64,000 bases of DNA from Nemophila menziesii (Eukaryota; Streptophyta; Magnoliopsida; Boraginales; Hydrophyllaceae), in contig JARWIR010000003.1 of NCBI GenBank assembly GCA_029959085.1, positions 30,581,505 through 30,645,504 on the forward strand, read 5' to 3'. The translations under genes and the position numbers were made by a program. Below are positions 35,905 to 46,369 of the stretch, one piece after another. Below the pieces are notes generated by a model. It was not told the DNA's origin and searched no databases. It saw nothing but the letters and a program-made list of their open reading frames with translations. The first letter of the stretch is position 1. Every line of letters starts with the position of its first letter.

Positions 35905-35952
35905 ACCGAAACCGGGTTCCCGCATTCATCAAAACCGGGTACCCGGTTTCCT
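35905..35952 (-). repeat. GC palindrome pair upstream of the accessory ORF
   Basis: The phrases aaccgggttcccgc and aaaccgggtacccggttt repeat the palindromes found twice in each LTR. Here they lie about 140-190 bp before the ORF start in element sense, in its leader. Confidence 0.75.
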
Positions 35953-36367
35953 TTCGTATGCCTCGACTTTAGAGGGTACAAAAGGAAAAAGACATTTTGC
36001 AAAAATCTCGCGAAACCAATTTGATAGTTTAGACATGTTATAAAACTCCCAAAATAATTTTTGTTATGAAAAAATATGAAAAGGAAGTTACGAAATTAGA
36101 GAAAACAGTTTATTGCAAAAAGAACCCTATATTTTCTAAAAAGTACAAAAAAGACCCAATGTGAAAACAAAGCAATGAAAAGCATGAAAAGGTCAAGACT
36201 AGCAAGATATAGCACATAGAGGATAAAACACATAAACACATAATAAAACATAAAGATAAAAAAAAGAAGAAAGGAGAGAATTCACCGTATTTTCCTTTTA
36301 CGAGGTTTGAACGTCCTTTTGCATATAATTCTATTTTCTTGACGCTCAACACCTTTAATGAATATCA

Positions 36368-36724
36368 CTATGGTAACCGAGGTGGAATGGATCCGGGAAT
36401 ACGATTAGTACTTTTCACGATGCATGTCGGTTTTTCATTTTGAGTGAGCTTAGCATTATCCTCATCCGTGAGTTCATCATAATCTATTTCTTCTTGATTT
36501 GACTTAAGAACTCCCGCTTCATTTAATTCCTCTTTATATGGAACGAATGGACCTTCCATAACGATTCTCCATTGATCGGGATCTTCGGCTTTGATAAATT
36601 CCTCCATTTTTGTTCTCCAAGCAAAATAGTAAGTTCCTACAAAAAGTGGAGGTCGAGTAGAAGACGACTTTTCCAAAAGATTAAATTCCATATCGTTTAC
36701 TCTACTAACGATTAAGCTATTCAC
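36368..36724 (-). pseudogene. Gag N-terminal fragment of the copia-type element
   Basis: A 118-codon frame just inside the primer-binding site. 'RPPLFVGTYYFAWRTKMEEF' and 'DQWRIVMEGP' are the start of a copia-type Gag (DUF4219/UBN2-like). The capsid core, zinc knuckle and everything downstream are missing. The frame ends after 'IPGSIPPRLP', and a different coding region (the 437-aa ORF) follows about 600 bp later. It is probably a relic keeping RNA packaging signals. Confidence 0.75.
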
Positions 36725-36748
36725 GTAGAGTTAGGCTCTGATACCAAT

Positions 36749-38084
36749 TGAAAGTCCTAGAGGGGGGGGGGGGGTGAATAGGATTACTAATAAGATTAAT
36801 GCCTAATTAAAAATCTTTTGGACAAATATAAGTTTATGAAAGAAACTTCTAAGACAACTAATATATCAAACACTTATGGAATCATGCAAAGGATAAGCTA
36901 GAGGTTTGATATATAAGTTTAACAAGTAAAACGAGTTTTTATTTTCTTACTACTCTAGATGGCAATAGGTTGATTAACTAGATAAACATTATTACGATAT
37001 TTATACTAGCAAGTAATCAAACATATAAAGTGCGGAAAGTAAATAGAGTAGGGATAGAAAGATACACAAGATTTATAGTGGTTCGGTTTCCCTACATCCA
37101 CTACCTAAGGAAGCCTCCTTAGGATTTCAAGCTTTTCACTAAGCTCCCGTGTCTCTCTTAACCGGGTCGAGAACACAATAACCCTTACAACCTCTTCGAT
37201 AACACGAAGGACAATCTCTTCGAAACCACGAAGGAAACTCTTGTGTAATCACAACACAAGGACACCAAGTATACTCCCTATACTTGAATTCTCTCTTAAT
37301 CTATCTATTACAAGACCTAGACTTAAGAGGATAGATACAAAGTGTTTAAAGGGGTGCAAACAACTTTGCTAGATAATCTCCTAAAGAGTGGATATAACTA
37401 TAAGCTTGTAAACTCCTCTTGAGTAGATAATAACTTTGAAGCTTATTGGTTTAAGCTCTTGATCAAGCTTGGATAATTAACTTTGATAGCTTGAGACCTC
37501 TAACTTTGTATGAGAATGATATGTATAATAGTTGAAGTGTTAGAGGTAAGTTTCTCCTTCAAAGAGGTCATATTTATAGCACAAGAAAGTCCCCAACGGA
37601 TATAAAGTTGGTGGTAAGCTTTGTTCCAAACCGGGTTCCCGGTTTCCCAAATGCGGGTACCCGGTTTCAATTGCAACGGCTATAAAACGGCTATAAAGAG
37701 TTGATGTTGACTTGAGCTTCACCAAACCGGGTTCCCGGTTTTCCCAAATGCGGGTACCCGGTTCTTACTGACTTGGAATATTTGATATTTTGATTCCTTG
37801 CTCGGATGGAAAAGTTATCTTCACGAGAGTTGTAGTAAACATCATTTTAAGAAACTTTGTTGTTGATCATGAAAGCTAATTCTCAATGTACACATAAGAT
37901 AAGGTTAAAAGTAATGGTATGAAAATTAGCTACTAAGGATGTGATAATAAAGCTATGATCTAAATGATGTTAATTGTGTTTTTTGATGAATTAGAGTGCA
38001 AGATAATAAAGTAAAATTAGCACACTAAACAATAGAGGATTTGTCACATTAAAACACCTAATCGATGGGGGCAATAAGCCAACA
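36749..38084 (-). repeat. 5' LTR of the copia-type element
   Basis: 1336-bp partner of 32073-33410, next to the primer-binding site at its lower-coordinate side. It carries the same palindrome pairs (near 37628-37668 and 37724-37764) and a G run at about 36763-36774. It is flanked on the right by the atagg duplication. Confidence 0.93.
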
Positions 38085-38097
38085 ATAGGGTCAAGGT

Positions 38098-39905
38098 TTA
38101 AACCCTTAAAGATAAAATCATTTCTTGCCTTCCAGATTTGCCAAGCAATAAAAAAGCCAGATCTCCCATATATTTTCCTTCAGTTTTTTCCTCCTCACTT
38201 AATCTTAAAAATTGAATCCATCTTTTCACATTAGAGGTAGGGTCTGAAAGTGAATTAAAGCAAAGTGGTCTAGCAAGCCAAACTGCTCTTGCCCATGAGC
38301 AATGAAAAAGTAAATGTTCAATAGATTCACTAACTTCTCCATAAATGTTGCATAAAGGGCTATTGATAGAATTTCTGATAGATCTGTTCTCATTAGTAGC
38401 TAGCCCTCTATTACAACATTTCCAGATAAATTTTTTAATCTTAGGATAGGATTTAGATTTCCAGAGAAAATTCCAGTCTTTTTCTTCCATGAGTAAAGAG
38501 GTTTCACCTTCTTTTTTATTCTTTACTTTCTCTAACTTGTATTGAGCCCTCCAAAGTAAAGTGTACATGTCCTTTACTGTGACATCACCACTATTAGAAC
38601 CATTCCAATGTGGTGTATCTATACAGTAATAAAGTGGAATGTATACTTCACTAATGGTTGTTTCAATATTTGATGAGAATAATGAGTTTATCAATGTCAT
38701 ATTCCACTCTTTCAAATTAGGTGTAAAAATTTCATTCACCTTTTCAATATTACACTGAGCAGGTCTGGTAATATTTTTAACATTAGGTATCCAAGAGTCT
38801 TCCCAGATGTTTATATTTTTTCCATCACCAACATCTCATTTAAGATCATTCTTGAAGCAATTTCTACCTGTAATGATGCTTCTCCAAGCCCAAGAGCAGT
38901 TATTACTGATAGAAGCTTTAAGAAAGCTTGAATTAGGGAAATATTTCCCTTTTAAGATTCTGAATAATAGAGAGTTTTGATTGTTAAAAATTCTCAACGC
39001 ATTTGAAGCTAATAAAGCTTCATTTTGTGTATGAAACTCTTTAAACCCCAATCCTCCATCTTTTTTGCTATTCATAAGTGTTTGCCATTTTACCCAATGA
39101 CATCTAGTTTCACCTTGATTGTTCCAATAGAAATCAGAGATTAGAGAAGTTAAATGAGTTGTTACCTTTTTGGGAATCAAGAAGAAAAAAGAAGAAGAAG
39201 GCCCTGACGGGTTGAGACAGAGTCGAAGTTAGACATAATAAAGTTTGGAATTGCTCCAATGATAGATTTAATAAGAATTTCTTTACCACTTTTAGATAGC
39301 ATTTTTGTCTCCCAATTATCCATCTTTTTTATAACCATCTCAACAAGACATTCCAATGCTTTAATTCTTGATTTTCGCCAATTAGAAGGAATTCCGAGAT
39401 ATTTACCCAAATCATCAAGTTTTTTCATTCTAAGTAAAGATGAGTATTTATTTCTCTCCTCAAGTGGAGTATTTTTGCTAAATAGAATGCCACTTTTATT
39501 AAGATTAATACATTGCCCAGAGCTCATAGAGTATCAGTTCAAGATGTTAAGAAAAATATCAATATTATTTTCATCAGCTTCTAAAAAGAACAAGCTGTCA
39601 TCAGCAAAGAGAATATGAGTAATCATTGGGGCCCCTCTCGCAATTTTAATACCTTTGAGTAATTTCATTTGAACATAATGATCAACGAGTGAAGTTAATG
39701 CTTGTGTAACCAAACAAAATAAATAAGGTGATAAGGGGTCACCTTGTCTTAGTCCTTTCTTAGGACTGTTAATTTCATACAATTTACCATTGATTTGTAT
39801 TTTATAAGTGACGGTAGATATACAGTTTTGTATCCACTTAATCCATCTGGTATGAAAACCCATCTTAGAACCATTTGAATTTAAGAATAATTTGATTTTG
39901 ATAAT
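38098..39905 (-). pseudogene. Reverse transcriptase and zf-RVT of LINE-C
   Basis: Minus strand, broken by few lesions. 40001-39534 contains 'KKGLRQGDPLSPYLFCLVTQ' and ILFADDSLFFLEA with the catalytic FADD intact. 39527-39177 has 'DDLGKYLGIP' and 'LSKSGKEILIKSII'. 39180-38836 continues 'KKDGGLGFKEFHTQNEALLA'. 38739-38098 is the linker and zf-RVT, with a Cys/His core ending 'IEHLLFHCSWARAVW'. The RT domain is 5'-truncated and stops separate the pieces. It is younger-looking than LINE-A. Confidence 0.85.
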
Positions 39906-39919
39906 ATTTAGGATATCTT

Positions 39920-40040
39920 TTTTTTTGTTACATATGAGAGTCATTTTAGACTCAGATTCATTGACTCGGTTCGAACCTGTACCGCTAGATTGGATGATCA
40001 AGGTTCTGGCCAGTGAGCTAATCCCAACTGGTTCTGACCA
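39920..40040 (-). mobile_element. tRNA-derived SINE
   Basis: The minus strand carries a pol III box A (ttagctcactgg, near 40008-40019) and about 30 bp further a box B (ggttcgaacc, near 39969-39978), the spacing of a tRNA promoter. Downstream comes a short tail region ending in about nine A. It is flanked by a perfect 10-bp duplication aggatatctt (39910-39919 and 40041-40050). Together these features define a SINE of about 120 bp. It landed in, or at the edge of, the LINE-C 5' end. Confidence 0.8.
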
Positions 40041-40050
40041 AGGATATCTT

Positions 40051-40453
40051 CACAATACAAAGTATTCTCACTATTAATTTTAATACATTGAGATTTTAAT
40101 ATTTTAATGTTATATTTATTTTCTATTAGGTTCTTCTTTAATACATCGCCTCTAACAAGCCATCTTAATAACTAACTTTGACAAGTCAATTTAAATTTTC
40201 AACTTTAGTCAAATATTTTACTTCTCATTTCAAATGAAATCACTATAGTTTAATTTTTTTTTCCAGATTTGTTCAAATCAGATAACATGTGTTACACATC
40301 TGATAAAGACTCCACATGTATAAATTTGTTGTTTAGAGAATGAAACAACAAAATTGTTATGCTGGAAATTTGTTATTCATAAATCATTGGTTTTTTTTTT
40401 ATATAGCAACAAAGTTACATCCAAACGCAAAAACAATCAAGTGATAAGCTAAA
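40051..40453. other. AT-rich intergenic sequence
   Basis: No gene or element is recognised. The sequence is AT-rich with short homopolymer runs. Confidence 0.5.
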
Positions 40454-40630
40454 GAGTAATGTTGAATACTACCTCAAATCATATCACCATTTTATTGTCA
40501 CGTATGTGGACTAATCATAAAAGAGAAAGAAAATGATAAATCAGGAAAGAAAACCATATAATTAATTCATTAAAAATCTACGTAGGAGGCGATAAAAAGG
40601 TAATATGATTTGGTGATATCCAACATTACT
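40454..40630. mobile_element. 177-bp MITE, gagtaatg family, copy 1
   Basis: Terminal inverted repeats gagtaatgttgaata... and ...gatatccaacattact. It aligns over its whole length with 45579-45759. The superfamily and target duplication could not be fixed. Confidence 0.75.
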
Positions 40631-41056
40631 TTTAATTTTTTTCTTTATATTTTTCTTATAATTTTTTAACTTAAATTATGTTCATGTGTAGCGTACGGGA
40701 TCCAAACCGTATCTATAAAACTTATGTCTCATTTACAATTATTACGTACTTTGTATTAATAAATAAAACGATTGATTTTCGACTAAAAAAATTTTGACTG
40801 AAAAAAAACGACTGATGATAACATAAAAGACGGTCGGTCATGTATACAATCAATTTTTGAAGTATTTTTTTTATTATTGATCATGTAAAAGTCCATTAAT
40901 AAATGTCCTCGTATAGTATAAAAAATAAAAATATCTCTATCTCTAAATAAAATCTTCACCTTGTTTCTAAAATTTCAACCTTAATTCAACTTTATGTTTT
41001 TTGTTGGTCCCTTTTGTTAGTTACTTGAATATAATTTCATTCTAAAAATCATTCAT
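40631..41056. other. AT-rich intergenic sequence
   Basis: No coding or element signal can be supported. Confidence 0.5.
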
Positions 41057-41350
41057 TTTTTTTGTTCGAAACCAGATTTGATTAAAGCAGTAAACCAAAG
41101 TTACAAAAAAGATTCAGCCTATACCAAGCTGATCAAAGTCAAGTGCTACTAGTCTAGCTAATTGGGAGGGGGGAAAAGCATCCCAAAGACTAAACAAAGC
41201 TCCATTAAACTTTTGTTTAGCCACCCATTCAGCAAGCTTGTTGTTTAATCTCTTTACAAAAGAGATCCTAAACTTATATAAAGCTTTACAAAAAATAATA
41301 TTCTTCAGTAGACATTTAGTTACATTAGGAATATTACAATTAGTGTTAAC
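41057..41350 (-). mobile_element. Severely 5'-truncated LINE fragment (RNase H tail)
   Basis: The minus strand encodes 'LNNKLAEWVAKQKFNGALF', the C-terminal helix of a LINE RNase H, then a 3' end with a T run (poly-A) at the left edge. It is flanked by an 8-bp duplication tcattcat (41049-41056 and 41351-41358). It belongs to the same broad group as LINE-C ('VNNRSADWVAKQMLKGKLF'). Confidence 0.8.
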
Positions 41351-41358
41351 TCATTCAT

Positions 41359-42338
41359 AGAATATCAATAAAAAGTTTCTATTTAATCCTCAGGATTTGC
41401 AAAGCAGGCTGACTGTGCTTGAAATAATAGGTTTTATCATATTTTTGGGCATCATGTATTATTTGCAAAAATTGGAGGATTGCTTTAATAATTCAATCTT
41501 GTTGAAAAACCTAGATTTGGGTCAGGACTGATGTTGTTCTCTCATTGTTCATCAAACAAGAAAATGCTAGAAGTATAGCTGCAAAATTAGGTGCAATGGA
41601 AAGAGTCATTCTACATGATCCAAAAATATTCAAAACTTGTTTGTATATATGTGTTAAGGTTACATTGAGTGTTAAAAAAAGCAATGTGTGCTAGTTTTTA
41701 TTTCAATCAAGTACATCGAGAACATGTTTGGGTTTCATACAAAGTTTAGTTATTTAATGTAGCCATCATTTCTTATGAGGAAAATGATCATGATAACCTT
41801 GAAATTTGGTTACCAAAATTGAAAATTGGGTTCGAGACATTGATTCAAATGCAAATGCACACTAGGATTTTTGCGACGAGAGGGGAACTTTTTTTCAGGT
41901 ACTCTAGCCCTATGAAGGGGTTTGGATTTATTGCCGACCTTTTTCATTCTACCATTATCATTTATCGGACTAGGTATTTTCCTAAACCTCTTAGCCTCTC
42001 AATCTTTCTTTTAAGTTATCTACACCGATTCGTTTCATAACCATAATTTTTATGAAAATTGAAATATTTGGACGCATATCTTTGGTGGCCAACACAATCT
42101 CTCAACTTTCACATCCTTTTTTATTTGACATAAAAGTTCGTAAAGAGTCTTGTCCCACGCTTGGTTCTCGTCTCTCGATCCAAATTTACCAAATCCTTTA
42201 TAACCCGCTCTCTCACCATATTTTTATTTCCGTCATTCTTTTCTTAGCTATGAGTGTCATTTTCCATATTTTCTCTTTCGTTTTCTCTTTTTACAACATT
42301 TTTTTACATTTCCTTGACTCGAATGTATGATTTGTCTA
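41359..42338. other. Unassigned sequence between LINE scrap and gypsy-like remnant
   Basis: Short frames at 41819-42040 and 42052-42330 have no recognisable domain. It may be internal sequence of the minus-strand gypsy-like remnant to the right. Confidence 0.4.
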
Positions 42339-45300
42339 TTACAACGTAGATTTATGCCTTGCTGACAAGTAATTTTTTTTTTTATTAAACAGTCCATAAA
42401 TAAAGTTGTGGTATATTATAGGTTGGTCTAAGTCTTCAACGCTATACACAATTCTAGTAAACCGGTCCACATAGGGTTGGAGGCTTTCATTCTCCTTCTT
42501 GCATATTTCTAGCAAGGACGAATTTGTTTGTGCATTCTTCCTATTTAGAAACCTATGTCGCACACCAACTATTTTAAAAAAAATATTAGTAGATTAGGCT
42601 CTAAAATAGAGAACCATTTATGTGCATTTTTGGCTAATGTTGTGGGGAACACTCGGCAATATTCGAAATCAGTTAGAGATATAAACCCCATGTGCATTTA
42701 ATACACGTACACATATGCATTAGGATCGGAAGTTTCAGGGAATGTCTACATAGACGTAAATTTAAATTTATTCGTCCTCGGATTTTCTGGTATCTCCCAC
42801 GATAGAGGATTCATCTTACTGACCCTACTTGATGTATTTCTATAAACGTGTTCAAACTTTGTATTTTCTATCGGATCTCCATCGGGTTCTTTCGTTCTCT
42901 TCCTCACCCTTCCTTGCAAGCATTTATATACATCTTAGGATGTTGAGGATACCTGTTCTCGTCACGTCTTTCGAAATTGTCTTGTATATGAACATCAAAA
43001 GGATCTATGTGCGTTTATGATGTCTCTCATTTTGTGATAGATAAAATCCCCTCATGAGACATCATTTCAGGTTTAAATTGGACTTAGTTACTAGATTTAT
43101 AATCGTATATTGCTATAATGCACTTTCTTCATTCATTTTAGAATTATTTGTACTTTAGAGCTTTTGTGTGTTAATTTGTTTGTTTAGTGTGAAGTTATTA
43201 GGTATATGGATGCTAGAAGGCACCAAGAGGAAGTGAAGACGTGAAAATTTAAGTCCAAGAACAAGAAAAAGCATTAAAAGAGCAAAAGAAATCAATTTGG
43301 TGAAGGTGGAGGAGTATTAGAAAAAGTTAAGTCGTCACTTGTTTCCATTCCTAAGGATAATAAGTTAAGATTCAGACTTAGTGGATCAAATGAAAAGTGT
43401 GGGCCTTGAAGTAAGTGAAATTTGAGAAGTAGAATCAGTGGATTTGGACTTACGACGCAAAAGTTATGGCCTATTTACTTAAGTGATGCAGTGTGATTAC
43501 GAATTAATAAAACGGATTTGGGTCTTTCAAATCTCTTACTTAAGCCCATATGAGCCACTTCCTTTTTACACCTCTATATAAGGCTTATTTTACCTCATTA
43601 ATTAGTACACTTCATAATATATTATATTTCTAAAAGAGGGAAAAAGCTACAATGCTTGGAAGAAAGAAGCAGAAGCGGAAGAAGAAGGTCAACACCATTC
43701 TTCCTCAACTGAAGCTCAAATTATTCCACCCGTTAGATTAATTTTAGTTCATTTTTTGTTTTAGGAATTATGCATTCATTTAATTGTATTAGTTTTATTT
43801 ATTTAATTATGAGTTGAACACTTTAAGCTTGAGAACTGCATAAAGGGATTAACCTTAGTTCTTAATCTACGTCTTTTAATTTTGGGTTTGTGTTCAATTT
43901 AATTTAAAGTCGAACTCTTTTATATTGACTATATTCTTATGCTTGTTTACTATTATTAGTCTGACCAATTAGTAATATATTTTGGTATCTTAGGCGTAGA
44001 CGTGTGGTGTGCGCTATTGAACATGACAATCTTAACTAACTACGTAGTCATTTGGGTTTACGCAATAAACATTTGAAAGTACCTTTAGTGTCACTCTGAC
44101 GAGGTCAATAATACCATATAATAGCTTCCTATCTACCCTTGACGGGATTTAGGAAGACTTTAAAATCCCGCTAATATAAAAGGTCGATTTTACCCGTAAA
44201 AAAAAGAACGTTAGATTAATTAAGTTAGGTGATTCCCGAGTGATACTCAAGATATCTCTCATTCATACACAACCTTTTCTTAGTTAATTTAGTTTTACTT
44301 TTACTTCTAATCATTAGTTATATTTCAATTCTTGCACTAGTAATTTATTATTCAAAAGCAAAATAAATATCTCTCTTTATTATTTCTTGCAATTACCTCT
44401 ACTTTTTGTATTAAACACTTAGTCCTAACCTCATAATCCCTGTGGAGACGATAATATCGATTTTACTTATCTATTACTTGCAACGACCCGTACACTTGTA
44501 GTTAGTTACTCCTCTTATTTAGTGTTGATTTTTGTCACAATCTAGGAGCGACCAGTTTCTATCGGAGAAGGTCTCCGTTGACTCATAATTCATTGCAATA
44601 ACTGATCTAGATATCGTGATATCCACAATGTAAGTTCACTTTCATTTACCGATGATGGCACATAAAGAATGTATAGATTAACTTCATCGGTCGCTATTGC
44701 ACAATCAAAATATACAACTCAACTACCTCAAGCTGCTTGTTCACAACATTAAGTTGTGATGTAACATTATTCTCTTACGATTGATTATTTCTTACTACCA
44801 AGGGAAAATTTCTCCCGGCCACCAAAACATTGTACACCACCTCATCATCCATTTATCACGATAAATTTCCCATTGATTGCATAAAAACCATGTTGAATCC
44901 CATTAGGAATCACAACTCGTTCCCACAGATGGCGTCAATTAATTGAGCACAAAATATCCTCTTACTAATCTATCAACCCGCCACAATAGAAGGGGTAGAA
45001 GAGAAGTACTAGTAAATCTGAGGTGAAAAGAAATTACTTCTGAGGCTAAACACATACCTTGTAGTCAATCACTGACGTAATGGCTCTCTTGATGTAGCTG
45101 AAGGTTCCTTAGAGTAGCCAAAATGTCTTAAAACCAGACACTATGTCAGGACCAAAGGAATATGCACTCCTGAATGACACTCAAACACTCTATATTAGCA
45201 TAATATTTGCGGGTATTTTACGACCTAAGAGTTATGGAGGTTTGTAGATTGTATATTGTTCATAGTGTGATTTTAAGAGAGAGATAGAATATACCCATTT

Positions 45301-45560
45301 CGCGCACGAGGCGGTCATGAGTACACATATTAGATTGTCATGAGTGCACAATTTAGGCCATTGTGGGGGCCAAATTGTATCTCGTCCTCGCAATGTAATG
45401 AGGTGCTACTCTCGGATATCGATCGCGTATGTAATTTTTACACTCGGTCTATCTGTCCTTAGGAGAGTTTGGCGCTTATATACCCTCGACAGAGATAGCT
45501 TACTCTCGGCCTTTTGGACTTACCTTTGGTCTTGGCCTTTTTGTGATTGATCTAGGTACA
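42339..45560 (-). mobile_element. Decayed gypsy-like LTR element, minus orientation
   Basis: A Gag fragment at 42563-42339 (minus) reads 'TNSSLLEICKKENESLQPYV' and 'RIVYSVEDLDQP', typical of plant Tat/Ogre-like Gag. A degraded primer-binding site lies at 44918-44938, reading gacgccatctgtgggaacga on the minus strand (close to the tggcgccatctgtgggaa form). The sequence beyond it (about 44944-45560, tgagcac to gtaca) would be its 5' LTR. A solo LTR at 43018-44554 splits it. No pol was found. Confidence 0.55.
43018..44554 (+). mobile_element. Solo LTR, TGATGTCTC family, plus orientation
   Basis: It begins tgatgtctctcattttgtga and ends ctaggagcgacca, resembling the termini of the 3982 LTR. The flanks gttta (43013-43017) and gtttc (44555-44559) match at four of five bases and are probably an aged target duplication. 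A TATA motif tctatataag lies near 43574. No internal sequence or partner LTR is present. Confidence 0.8.
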
Positions 45561-45578
45561 CCACTTTATTTTAGCTTA

Positions 45579-45759
45579 GAGTAATGATGGATATCACCCC
45601 AAACCATATCACCTTTTTATCGCCCTTTATATGGACCAATCATAAAAGAAAGAGAAAATGATAAATCAAGAAAAAGAAACCATATGATTGGTTCATTAAA
45701 GATCCACATAGGAGCCGATAAAAGGGTAATATGATTTGGAGTGATATCCAGCATTACTC
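45579..45759. mobile_element. 181-bp MITE, gagtaatg family, copy 2
   Basis: Perfect 8-bp outer termini gagtaatg...cattactc, with longer imperfect inverted repeats (gatatcaccccaaa / tttggagtgatatc). It shares nearly all its interior with 40454-40630, including 'ataaaagaaagagaaaatga'. Confidence 0.8.
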
Positions 45760-46335
45760 GAAAAAAGGATTCTAGTGTGCTATCTTAATTCGGAAAAAAA
45801 TTATCTAAAAAATTTTATAAATTTTTAAGGAAAAAAATAATAAAAAACATATGTTAGAGTAAAAAAATAATAAACAATATTATATAAAAAAATAAAATAA
45901 CAAATGACAAAAATCAAATAAACATATTATAACTATTAATTTTGTTTATATATTACTATATAGATTGAGAAAAAAGTTTTTTCTCTAATCTTTTATTTGT
46001 TTATTACTTAGTCCACAAGTTCACCAAGAAAAAGTTATACTAGTCCACAAGGGTTGATTAACAAGTCACACCAAAGAAGCAACTCTGCGTTACCCAAACC
46101 AAGGTAAAGGAAGTAACCGACAAAAATGAACAAGGGAGATTTCAAATAACGCGGCGTCCAAAATAAAAACTTTAAATCTCATCGTCTCCATCTATCGTCA
46201 CGCTTATTACCTTTTGCCCATTTTATCACTTCCTTTCTCCACCTATACATATATACTTTCTCGTCTCTCTTTATCTCTCTCAACGCATTTTCTCTCTTAG
46301 CACCACAATTACACAAAAATCCCAACCGTTTCGGC
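45760..46335 (+). other. Upstream region of the VAMP72-like gene
   Basis: 45760-46010 is very AT-rich with no gene. From about 46200 the sequence becomes CT-rich (ctctctttatctctctcaac), like a plant promoter and leader. A TATA-like tacatatata lies near 46246. Confidence 0.5.
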
Positions 46336-46343
46336 TAGGGTTT
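46336..46343 (-). promoter_or_regulatory. Telo-box in the leader of the VAMP72-like gene
   Basis: ggctagggtttttgag contains the reverse complement of AAACCCTA about 27 bp before the start codon, a common leader motif in housekeeping plant genes. Confidence 0.4.
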
Positions 46344-46369
46344 TTGAGGTAGAGTGAGAAACAATTAAC

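Larger units (their letters stand above)
32073..38084 (-). mobile_element. Young non-autonomous copia-type LTR element with an accessory ORF
   Basis: Complete element in minus orientation: 5' LTR 36749-38084, interior 33411-36748, 3' LTR 32073-33410. A perfect 5-bp target duplication atagg lies at 32068-32072 and 38085-38089. In element sense the LTR starts tgttggctta and ends ggactttca. The primer-binding site attggtatcagagcc, complementary to initiator tRNA-Met as in Ty1/copia elements, lies at about 36734-36748. The polypurine tract is the gggggagat at 33411-33419. I counted roughly eight substitutions between LTRs besides a poly-G length change, so it is young. The interior holds a gag-like N-terminal fragment and an intact 437-codon ORF but no protease, integrase, RT or RNase H. 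Confidence 0.93.
29791..40100 (-). mobile_element. LINE-C, L1-like with RNase H, split by a copia-type element
   Basis: Minus-strand LINE. The poly-A tail is the T run at about 29791-29803. From 5' to 3': RT (about 39905-38840), zf-RVT (38739-38098), RNase H (32069-31340), then an unusually long 3' UTR of about 1.5 kb (31335-29804). The copia-type element at 32073-38084 interrupts it between zf-RVT and RNase H. The copy is 5'-truncated within the RT fingers. The exact 5' end is blurred by a SINE at 39920-40040. Confidence 0.8.

Noticed and set aside
41819..42330. Two + strand frames of 73 and 92 codons
   Set aside because: No recognisable domain; probably decayed retroelement interior.
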